The notes under the pieces were generated by a model. That model was not told the DNA's origin, ran no database searches, and was given only the letters and a program-made list of their open reading frames with translations. 14,661 nt of DNA from JBCBJZ01 sp038522635 (GTDB lineage: Bacteria > Pseudomonadota > Alphaproteobacteria > Rhizobiales > Hyphomicrobiaceae): positions 1 through 14,661 of the forward strand of contig JBCBJZ010000097.1 of assembly GCA_038522635.1 (NCBI GenBank), given 5' to 3'. The translations under genes were made by a program, and so were the position numbers. Shown here in pieces: positions 1 to 7,600 of this stretch (position 1 is the first letter of the stretch; each line of letters starts with the position of its first letter).

Positions 1-44
1 CAAGGCGTGCGTGTTTGGCCGGTGACTCGCACTTTGCGCCCGTT

Positions 45-89
45 GCTCTAGCGGGTTTGCTTCCGCAGGATGGAGCGTGGTGCTAGAGC
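45..89. repeat. Inverted repeat upstream of gloB
   Basis: A perfect 8-bp inverted repeat, GCTCTAGC at 45-52 and GCTAGAGC at 82-89, separated by 29 nt, lies 43 bp before the gloB start. Both arms contain CTAG, a tetramer that is rare in many bacterial genomes. It could be a leader hairpin, an operator with two half-sites, or the tail of the upstream transcript. There is no T-run after it, so a rho-independent terminator is unlikely. The repeat is seen directly; any function is inference. Confidence 0.35.
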
Positions 90-131
90 TTCTGTCAACA
101 ACGCCGCGCGCACACAAAGGAGCGGACCGCG

Positions 132-899
132 ATGTCTCTGGAAATCCATCAGTTCCCGATCCTCAACGACAACTACGCCGTTTTGATCCGTGAACCCACG
201 TCCGGCGCGGTTGCGACCATCGATGCGGGCGATGGCGACGCGATCCTGGCCGAGGCCGAGGCGAAGGGCTGGGCGATCACGCACATCCTGACCACGCACC
301 ACCATGCCGATCACACCGCCGGGAACGACGTCATCAAGGCCCGAACGGGCTGCACCGTCGTCGGGGCGAACGCCGATCGCGCGCGTATCCCAGGGCTCGA
401 CGTGGCTTTGAGCGAAGGCGACACCTACGACTTTGGCGCGGTGACGTTCGACGTGCTCGAGACGCCCGGCCACACCGTCGGCCACATCAGCTACGTGGCG
501 CCCTCGGTACCGGTGGCGTTCGTGGGCGACACGTTGTTCGCCTTGGGCTGCGGGCGGCTGTTTGAAGGCGACGCCCGTATGATGTGGACCTCGCTCAGCA
601 AATTGATGGCGCTTGATCCAGGCACCATCATCTATTGCGGCCACGAATATACGGCTGCGAACGCGGCCTTCGCGCTGACGATCGACCCTGACAACGAAGC
701 CTTGCGGGCACGCGCAGAACTGATCAAAGCGCTGCGCGCCGAAGGCAAGGCGACGGTGCCCACCACGATCGAGGTTGAGCAGGCGACCAACCCCTTCGTG
801 CGTCCAAACGATCCGCAGATCCGTCGCAACCTTGGTTTGGAGGCGGCAGACGATTGGGAAGTGTTCGCCGAAGTCCGCCGTCGCAAGGACGCCGCGTGA
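132..899 (+). CDS. gloB: Hydroxyacylglutathione hydrolase (glyoxalase II)
   Basis: Cytosolic metallo-beta-lactamase-fold hydrolase that splits S-D-lactoylglutathione into D-lactate and glutathione, the second step of methylglyoxal detoxification. The 255-residue length is normal for the family. The metal-binding signature THHHADH is at residues 55-61. Further expected ligands are H114 (in TPGHT), D133 (in GDTLF) and H171 (in CGHEYT). The C-terminal part (about 172-255) matches the glyoxalase II substrate-binding domain, with the typical E-x-x-x-NPF element near 217-222. The ATG at 132 has a clear Shine-Dalgarno, AAAGGAG at 116-122, with 9 nt spacing. It is the first gene in the window and is convergent with the secreted-protein gene ending at 944. 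No key residue is missing. The assignment is firm; a relaxed-specificity paralogue is the only real alternative. Confidence 0.95.
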   Translation: MSLEIHQFPILNDNYAVLIREPTSGAVATIDAGDGDAILAEAEAKGWAITHILTTHHHADHTAGNDVIKARTGCTVVGANADRARIPGLDVALSEGDTYDFGAVTFDVLETPGHTVGHISYVAPSVPVAFVGDTLFALGCGRLFEGDARMMWTSLSKLMALDPGTIIYCGHEYTAANAAFALTIDPDNEALRARAELIKALRAEGKATVPTTIEVEQATNPFVRPNDPQIRRNLGLEAADDWEVFAEVRRRKDAA

Positions 900-919
900 A
901 GACGCAGATCGGTCCGCTC

Positions 920-937
920 AGGTCGAAGCGTCGACCT
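920..937. terminator. Small hairpin between convergent genes
   Basis: AGGTCGA (920-926) and TCGACCT (931-937) form a perfect 7-bp stem around a 4-nt loop. It lies in the 44-bp gap between the stops of gloB and the minus-strand secreted-protein gene. The position suits a shared bidirectional terminator. No T-run follows on either strand, so intrinsic termination is doubtful. Confidence 0.3.
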
Positions 938-943
938 TGACGC

Positions 944-1591
944 CTAAAGTTTCGACTGCGTCCATCGGCAGCCCGGCATTTTGACATCGCGGGCTCGGCC
1001 GGTCCGCACCACCATGCGGCGACCGCGTTTGATCAAGCGATATGATGCTTTGCGGATGCAGGCCGATGTCGGGATGCTACCGTTGCTGCGTGGTGTGAAG
1101 GTCTGTGGCGTCACACGGCGGGTGTTGTAGCGCTGCGGGTTGGCGCCGAGCCCGGCGTTCATGACGAATTTGATCTTGAGGTCGGTCGTCAAACAGCGCG
1201 TGAACACATCGCGCGTGTACCCGTTGTACTTGAAGTTCAGCGTCTTGGGGTTCGTGCAATCGCTTGGGTCGCTCTGGCTGCACCAACGATAGTTCACGCG
1301 GCTGCGGTGCCCTTTCCCCAACTTGTCGTAGTTGATGCTGAAGATGGCCACGCACTGAAGCCGCTTGCTGGCGTATTTGGCCGGCTTGGCTGGGCCCGTT
1401 TGGTCGGTGGGCGAACCGCCGGGCCGCGTGGGCTGAACGTTGGGCGCGCGCAGGGCCAAAGGCGGATCGCCGTACTCAGAGGTGGCGGCTCGGTTTGCCA
1501 ACGCGCCGCTTGCGAACAGCCCGGACATGATCGCGCCTGCGGCGGCAACGCAAAGTGCCAGGGCGCCTAGGTTAAGCGGACGATGGACCAT
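944..1591 (-). CDS. Secreted hypothetical protein with six cysteines
   Basis: I do not recognise this protein. Residues 1-32 form a signal peptide: a short basic start, a hydrophobic Ala/Leu/Gly core from about residue 8 to 28, and an ALA cleavage site before N33. A Pro/Gly/Thr-rich linker runs to about residue 72. The remaining ~140 residues are basic and carry six cysteines (80, 104, 112, 133, 178, 208), an even number that would suit three disulfides in the periplasm. The pattern YRWCSQSDPSDC is distinctive. The ATG at 1591 is preceded on its strand by GAGGAAG, a good ribosome-binding site, and no longer ORF on either strand explains the region better. It is convergent with gloB and is transcribed alone. 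The export call is well supported; a function cannot be given. Confidence 0.72.
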   Translation of the reverse strand: MVHRPLNLGALALCVAAAGAIMSGLFASGALANRAATSEYGDPPLALRAPNVQPTRPGGSPTDQTGPAKPAKYASKRLQCVAIFSINYDKLGKGHRSRVNYRWCSQSDPSDCTNPKTLNFKYNGYTRDVFTRCLTTDLKIKFVMNAGLGANPQRYNTRRVTPQTFTPRSNGSIPTSACIRKASYRLIKRGRRMVVRTGRARDVKMPGCRWTQSKL

Positions 1592-1970
1592 GGTTCAGCT
1601 TCCTCGTTAGGGTCATTGATGAACGTTGCAGCGTCGATGGCAAAGACCGCCAACGCTCACCGTTACGCGCATGTTCACAAGGCATGCGTTACTTGGCAGC
1701 GCAGCGCAAGCCTGGCCGCACGCATCCTTGCAACCTCTATCAACATGGCATGGAACGCCCAGGCCCATCCGCGGTTGCTAAGGCGCGCGCGCCCAAGCGC
1801 CGGCTTGTCCACGACATTATAAACGCCCCCACACGCCCAAGACGCTGGAAACGCTTGCATCAACCACGATCGCGTCGCCAGCGCTGCCCTCCTGCGCTTG
1901 CGGCCAAGGCGCGACTCACAAACAAAGCTAGGGCAGATCGAATCAGCGATGCAGTCGGGGGTCGCAGGCC
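1592..1970. other. Divergent intergenic region, no gene recognised
   Basis: This 379-bp gap separates the minus-strand secreted-protein gene from the plus-strand NYN gene, so it should hold both promoters. Short open frames cross it, but none has a convincing start, ribosome-binding site or recognisable protein. On the minus strand a perfect TATAAT lies at 1816-1821, without a good -35 hexamer at the right distance. It would imply a 5' leader of about 215 nt for the secreted-protein gene. No strong hairpin or repeat was seen. Confidence 0.5.
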
Positions 1971-3395
1971 ATGGAACGTGAGTTCGCCAAGCCGTGCTTG
2001 AGCGCGGTGTTTGTCGATTATGACAACATCTACTTCTCGTTGAAGCGTAAGAACGAGGAGGCCGCGAGACGCTTTGCGAAAGATGCCGGTTCCTGGCTCA
2101 GCGAAATCGTTTCCGGACGCTTGATTTCGCCGACGAACGCGCTTTTCGACCCGGTCGCGCGGCGCAACGTGATGAGCCGCTGCTACGGCAATCCGGTGCC
2201 GCGCAAGAACCCCGATCAGACAACCGACATGACGTCGTTCCCGTTCGTGCGCCATTCGTTTTTGCGCGGCGGCTTTGAGGTCATCGACTGTCCGCCACTG
2301 ACACAGCAGCTTAAGAACTCGTCCGATATCCGCATGGTGATGGATATCCGTGACCTGCTTTCGCACGATACCTACTACGATGAGTTCATCATCCTGTCGG
2401 GCGATGCGGACTTCACGCCGCTGCTGCATCGCTTGCGCGCGCATGCGCGTCGGACGGTGGTGTATGCGAACGATCACACCGCCGCGCCCTACCTTGCGAT
2501 CTGTGACGGTGAGATCCGCGAGAGCGATCTGACGCGCCTGCTCCTCGAGGGGCGGCTGCCGGGTCAAACGGCGGACGGCGGCGATATTCTGATCGAGACC
2601 GCCAGCACGCGAAATGAAGCGGTGCGCGGCGACATCATCGATGAGATCGTGACGCTGGTGCGCGAAGCTGACGCGCCGGTGCCGTTGGAGATGCTGGCCG
2701 ACAAAGTGATCCGCACGTTGGGCCACGCCAGAACGGTCGGCACGGGCTGGGCAGGTGCTGGCAACTTCCGCGAGTTGCTGACGCAGTTCCTGCCAGACGG
2801 CATCGAGGTGTCGGGTGAACCACCCTACGTCGCGTTTGAGCGCCGCCGTTTGGCAGCGCCCTTAAACGTGGCGGCCGCCGCGCCGCAGCCGGTGCCGGCG
2901 AGCTATCAGCCGCAGCTCCGTGACGATGACGTGGCGCCAGCTGCGGCGCCTGGGCCAGCTTCAGCGCTTGGGCCCGTTGCTGAGCCGGCCGCGATGATGG
3001 ATGCGCGGCTCTCGCTGCAGGATGCCGCGAGGGATCTGGCGGCTGGTGGGCCCGCACGCCGTGCGGCTGCGCAAGACACTGAGGTGACATCGGCCGCATC
3101 GCTACAGCCGCAGGCCGCCGCCCGGCATGAGCGGCAGTCCATCGGACAGGCGCCGGCGCACCTCAACCTCAACCACAATCGCCGGCCCAGGTGCAGGCAC
3201 AGCTCCAGCCACAGACGATGGCGGCTGCGCAGCCAACTCCTGCCGCACATCGTTTCGTTGATGAAGCGCCCTTGTCGGCACGGGCCTCCGTTGGCATGCC
3301 CACGCAGGAGCCGCTCGACACATCGCCTCAACCGCAGCCGGCTGAGCAAAGCTACGCGCAGGCCGCCCATCGCCCGCTGCCGCAACAGGCGCTAG
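1971..3395 (+). CDS. NYN-domain RNase / LOTUS protein, N-terminal part of a frameshifted gene
   Basis: The N-terminal ~190 residues form an NYN (PIN-like, LabA/COG1432-type) domain, a metal-dependent RNase fold. Candidate acidic active-site residues are D16 and D18 in VFVDYDN, D119/D125 in SSDIRMVMDI, and D145/D147 in LSGDADF. Residues ~218-290 resemble an OST-HTH/LOTUS RNA-binding domain. A disordered Ala/Pro/Gln linker follows. From about residue 397 the reading changes abruptly to Arg/Ser/His-rich sequence up to the stop at 3395. The proper Ala/Pro/Gln linker continues in the -1 frame, which is open from 3131 to 4285. The natural product is therefore probably about 771 residues, encoded by 1971-4285 with one base missing here. 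The ATG at 1971 has only a weak G-rich site (GGGGG around 1957-1961). The domain calls are family knowledge applied to visible motifs; catalytic activity is inferred. Confidence 0.82.
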   Translation: MEREFAKPCLSAVFVDYDNIYFSLKRKNEEAARRFAKDAGSWLSEIVSGRLISPTNALFDPVARRNVMSRCYGNPVPRKNPDQTTDMTSFPFVRHSFLRGGFEVIDCPPLTQQLKNSSDIRMVMDIRDLLSHDTYYDEFIILSGDADFTPLLHRLRAHARRTVVYANDHTAAPYLAICDGEIRESDLTRLLLEGRLPGQTADGGDILIETASTRNEAVRGDIIDEIVTLVREADAPVPLEMLADKVIRTLGHARTVGTGWAGAGNFRELLTQFLPDGIEVSGEPPYVAFERRRLAAPLNVAAAAPQPVPASYQPQLRDDDVAPAAAPGPASALGPVAEPAAMMDARLSLQDAARDLAAGGPARRAAAQDTEVTSAASLQPQAAARHERQSIGQAPAHLNLNHNRRPRCRHSSSHRRWRLRSQLLPHIVSLMKRPCRHGPPLACPRRSRSTHRLNRSRLSKATRRPPIARCRNRR

Positions 3396-4285
3396 CAGGT
3401 GAAGCGCCTGCGCAGGCCTCAACACCTGCCAGCGCCGCTGCTAGCGTTCCTGGCGCTCCGGCTGCACGGTTCGAACCTGCGCCCGCTGCCTATCAGCCAG
3501 GCGCTCCCGGCGGAGCACCCGCCGACGCCGGTCTCAGCCCTGCGCCGCGCCCTGCACCTGTTGCGGCGCCTATGACGTCTGCGCCGGCCGACGATGGGCG
3601 TCGCATTGAGTCATCCACGCAATTGCAGGAAGCGATCGCCCGCATTCACGACGCGTGTCAGGCGCCCCCGCTTGCGCCGCCAGAGTATCGCACCCTGTTT
3701 GACGTGATGGCCGCTGAACTTGGCGAAAACGGCCTCATCGGTGCGCAAACGCTCACCAACATTGCGAACCGCGCTCAGGCCAAAGGCGCACAGCTCCGTC
3801 GTGACGATGTGCGCTTCATCCTTGAAGTGGTGAGCGAAGCCGACCCTTGGTTCGACCAGGGGATTTCGCCGACCCTGTTCGCGGGACGTTTCCGCAACTT
3901 CGTGGTGGCGCGATGCCGCAGCCAGGGCTTGAACCTGTCGCTCAGCGATCTTGATCTGATCGAAGCATGGTTTGCTGGAGGTCCGGAGGCGCCGGCGCAG
4001 TCCGAACCGGCACGCCAACGTATAGGAGCGCAGGCTGCAGCCGGCATGCAAGAAGCCGACATGGCACCGCACTACGCCAGCGGCGGGGCGACGGCTGATG
4101 CCGGTGCGGCAAACCGCTGGTGGAGCCAACAAGACGAGGGCGCGCAGGTCCAGCACGCCACGGCGCATCAAGGGCAACAGCCCACCTATGCGGCGGGCGC
4201 CAACGCTCAGGGCGTCGCGGCACCAGAGCACAACAGCGGCGAAGACGAGTTCCCGCGGATCATCCGCAACCAGGCCCGCGGCTAA
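3191..4285 (+). CDS. C-terminal part of the frameshifted NYN-LOTUS protein
   Basis: This frame continues the preceding gene after a -1 shift. It is open from just after the TGA at 3128-3130. The ATG at 3191 is only the first Met and has no ribosome-binding site, so I do not think it starts a separate gene. Its first ~140 residues are Pro/Ala/Gln linker. Residues ~144-261 (about 3620-3973) form a folded, mostly helical domain with signatures PPEYRTLFDVM, DDVRFILEVV, DPWF and FRNFVVARCRSQGL. I take it to be the conserved C-terminal domain of alphaproteobacterial NYN-LOTUS proteins, possibly of the OST-HTH-associated type. The last ~100 residues are low-complexity and end in DEFPRIIRNQARG. A rho-independent terminator follows 43 bp after the stop. 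If the frameshift is real the gene is a pseudogene; if it is a sequencing error this is simply the second half. Confidence 0.75.
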   Translation: MQAQLQPQTMAAAQPTPAAHRFVDEAPLSARASVGMPTQEPLDTSPQPQPAEQSYAQAAHRPLPQQALAGEAPAQASTPASAAASVPGAPAARFEPAPAAYQPGAPGGAPADAGLSPAPRPAPVAAPMTSAPADDGRRIESSTQLQEAIARIHDACQAPPLAPPEYRTLFDVMAAELGENGLIGAQTLTNIANRAQAKGAQLRRDDVRFILEVVSEADPWFDQGISPTLFAGRFRNFVVARCRSQGLNLSLSDLDLIEAWFAGGPEAPAQSEPARQRIGAQAAAGMQEADMAPHYASGGATADAGAANRWWSQQDEGAQVQHATAHQGQQPTYAAGANAQGVAAPEHNSGEDEFPRIIRNQARG

Positions 4286-4327
4286 CCAACCTCGCCAACA
4301 TAGAGGCCAACACCACACGCAGATGTG

Positions 4328-4360
4328 AAGCCCCGGTCCAAGCGGCCGGGGCTTTTTCTT
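4328..4360 (+). terminator. Rho-independent terminator after the NYN-LOTUS gene
   Basis: AAGCCCCGG (4328-4336) pairs perfectly with CCGGGGCTT (4346-4354) around a 9-nt loop, and the T-rich run TTTTTCTT (4353-4360) follows. This is a textbook intrinsic terminator. It separates the NYN-LOTUS transcription unit from the helicase unit downstream. Confidence 0.9.
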
Positions 4361-4422
4361 GTCTGAGCCCGCGCACCCACGAACAGGCTCTGCGACCGCG
4401 CCTTCGAAGTGCTGTTGCAAAG

Positions 4423-4543
4423 CGACCGATCGTGCTAGCGAACCGCGACATTCAAGGGGGCTTTCGCCTGACGGCGGCCTCCGCACGCCATCGCGCGCTG
4501 CGGGCTTCGTGCAATAAACCCCAGCACGCACGCTGATCGGTCG
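4423..4543. repeat. Long-range inverted repeat upstream of the helicase gene
   Basis: CGACCGATC (4423-4431) is exactly complementary to GATCGGTCG (4535-4543). Just inside, GTGCT (4432-4436) can pair with AGCAC (4523-4527), leaving a 7-nt bulge on one side. The arms enclose about 90 nt of GC-rich sequence and lie 82 bp before the helicase start. This suggests a closed, branched leader RNA or a DNA site. Only the complementarity is seen; the fold and any function are inferred. Confidence 0.3.
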
Positions 4544-4624
4544 ACACAGGCGTCGCCGCTCACACCACACGCCAAGGCTGCCGCGGCCCGTTCCGCCGCA
4601 GATCAACGAGGGTAAACATCGCGC

Positions 4625-7600
4625 ATGTCTGTGCCCCCCGCCGCCAGCCGGCCAACCTCCCCCACCACCGCTTCCGCCCGACCCATCGCCGCCCCAAGCC
4701 GCAACGTCACCGCCGTGCTCGGGCCCACCAACACCGGCAAAACGCACCTGGCGCTCGAACGGATGGTCGGACACGAGACCGGCTTGATCGGTCTGCCGCT
4801 GCGTCTGCTGGCGCGCGAGGTGTACGACCGCGTGGTGGCGAAGGTCGGCGCTGACCAGGTTGCGCTCATCACGGGCGAAGAGAAGATCCGGCCTGAGGGC
4901 GCACGCTTTTCGGTCTGCACCGTGGAAGCGATGCCGCATGAGCCGGATGTGGCGTTTCTGGCGATCGATGAAGTCCAGCTTTGCGCGGACCCTGAGCGCG
5001 GTCACACGTTTACCGACCGCCTGCTGCATGCGCGAGGGCATGCCGAGACGCTGTTCTTGGGCGCGCAGACCGCAGCGGCTGCGATCAGCGAACTGGTGCC
5101 CGGCGCGAACTTCATCTCCAGGCCGCGGCTTTCAAGCTTGAGCTACGCCGGGCAGAAGAAGATCACGCGGCTGCCGCGTCGCTCAGCGGTGGTGGCGTTT
5201 TCCGCCAACGAAGTCTACGCGATCGCCGAATTGATGCGGCGCCAGCATGGCGGTGCGGCCGTGGTGATGGGCGCGCTCTCCCCGCGGACCCGCAACGCGC
5301 AGGTGGCGCTCTACCAGTCCGGCGATGTCGATTATCTCGTCGCCACCGATGCGATCGGCATGGGGCTCAACCTCGATGTCGACCATGTGGCCTTCAGCGC
5401 GCTGCGCAAATTCGATGGCGAGCGCCACCGCGATCTGACACCTGGTGAACTGGGGCAGATCGCGGGCCGCGCGGGTCGTCACATGAACGACGGCACGTTC
5501 GGTGTCAGCGGCGATGCCCGTCCGTTTGACGCCGAGATGGTGGAGCGGCTTGAAAACCATGAGTTCGACCCGCTGAAGACGCTGCAATGGCGCAGCCGGG
5601 CCATCGCTTTCGACAGTCTGGATGCGTTGCGCGACAGCTTGCGCCAGATGCCGAACCATCCGCGGTTGGCGCGCGCGCGCATGGCAGACGATGTGAGCGC
5701 GCTGGAAGCGCTCGCGCGCGACCCTGAGATTGCCGACAAAGCGACCAAGCCCGACACCGTCCGCCTGCTGTGGGACGTCTGTCAGGTTCCGGATTACCGC
5801 AAGATCTCGCATCAAGCGCACGGGGAACTCGTCTCCAAGCTGTTCCATTCGCTGACGGAAGGCGCGCGCAAGATCGACGAAGATTGGTTTGCCCGCCAAG
5901 TGGACCAGTCGGCCAAGACTGACGGCGACATCGATACGCTGGCAACGCGGCTCGCGCACATTCGCACCTGGACGTTCGTGTCAAACCGCGCCGATTGGCT
6001 GAAAGATCCTGCGCACTGGCAGGCGCGGACCCGCGCTATCGAGGACAGCCTGTCCGATGCGTTGCACGAGCAGCTCACGCAGCGCTTCATCGACAAGAAG
6101 ACGTCGGCGTTGATGAAGGGCATGCGCGAAAGCGAGGGCCTGAGCGCGTCGCTCGATGAGGCGGGCGGGTTGCACGTTGAAAACCATTACGTTGGCAAAC
6201 TGGACGGCTTCATGTTCACGCATGATCCCGGTGCCGACGCGGCCGGCATCCACGGGAAAGCCGCGCGCCATGCGGCCGCGCAAGCCCTGGCGCCTGAGCT
6301 TGCCATGCGCGTGCGCCGGGTGGTTGCTGCCAAGGATGACGCGTTCAAGCTGGCGCATGATGGTCACGTGATGTGGCGCGACCAGCGTATCGCCCGGTTG
6401 CAGGCCGGCGATGATCAACTCAAGCCGACGATTGCGCTGCTCGTCGATGAGCACATGTCGAACGCCGAGCGCGAAAAGGTGCAGGCGCGGCTCGACACCT
6501 GGTGCGCCGATCTCATCAAGGAGCGCTTGCGCCCCCTGGTTGAGCTTAGCCAGGCCGATGACATCACGGGTCTTGGGCGCGGCATCGCGTTCCAGCTTAA
6601 AGAAGCGTTCGGCTGCCTGCGCCGCGATACGGTCACGAAGGACATCAAGACGCTTGAACAGACCGAGCGCGCGCAGTTGCGCCGCCACGGCGTCCGGTTC
6701 GGCGCCTTCAACATTTTCTTCCCCGTGCTGCTGAAGCCGGCGCAGGTCGATCTGCTGATGGTGTTGTGGGCGCTGAAGCATGGTGGCGAACACGGGCTTT
6801 CGCTCGATGCCATGCCGACGCCGCCGCGGCCCGGTTTGACGTCGTTCCCGATCGATCCCGCGGTGCCTGAGCCGTTTTATCGCGTTGCCGGCTACCACGT
6901 GTGCGGACCGCGCGCGGTGCGGGTCGATATCCTGGAACGGCTGGCGGACTTGATCCGGCCGCTGCTGGCGTGGCGTGCGAAGGGCGAGCAGGCGGCGACC
7001 GCGAAGCCGCCCGCGGGCTCAACTGGCGAAGGCGGCTTCGTCGTCGTGCCCGATATGATGTCTATACTGGGTTGTTCGAGCGAAGAGCTCGGCGGAGTCC
7101 TGAAGGCGCTCGGCTTCCGCAGTGAAACGCGCGCGCGGCCGAAGACGATGCCAGCGGCTGAGCCGGCGAAACCGGCTGCGGCCGGCCCGTCGGCGACGCA
7201 AGCGAAGAACGCGGGCGCAGCGGGCACCGATGCTGCGCAGACGACCGCCGACGCAGGCGCGCAAGCTGCCAAAGCCGCCGGCACGAGCCCAGCTGCCGGC
7301 GCGAGTGATGCGGCCACGCCGGCCAGCGCTCAGCCTCTCGACAAGGTTACGGAGGCTGCCTCGGCGCCTGCGGCGTCCGGCGAGAGCGATAAGTCTGAAG
7401 CGCCAAGCGTTACGGTCGAACCCGAAGGCACGCCCTCTCACTTAGCCGAAGGGGCGCAAACCACTTCGGAGCCTGCCCCCGAGGTGCCGCAGGTTCGGGC
7501 TGCTACCCCGATTGAGGCCCCTGCTGGTGCGGCTCCTGGCGCTGCGACCGAGGCCGCCACGCCGAGCGAACCGCCGTCGCAATCTGCCACGGGCGATGCT

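Noticed and set aside
1816..1821. Minus-strand TATAAT as promoter of the secreted-protein gene
   Set aside because: No -35 hexamer resembling TTGACA at 16-18 bp, and the implied 5' leader would be long. One hexamer alone is weak evidence.
3140..3175. Programmed -1 ribosomal frameshifting in the NYN-LOTUS gene
   Set aside because: No X-XXY-YYZ slippery heptamer and no obvious downstream pseudoknot. The region is GC/CA-rich linker where a simple indel is more likely.
3611..5041. 476-codon minus-strand open frame across the NYN/helicase junction
   Set aside because: It covers parts of two recognised plus-strand genes and a clear terminator, and shows no domain or start signal.
5183..6898. Long minus-strand open frames within the helicase gene
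   Set aside because: They are opposite well-defined helicase motifs and are typical antisense frames of GC-rich codons.
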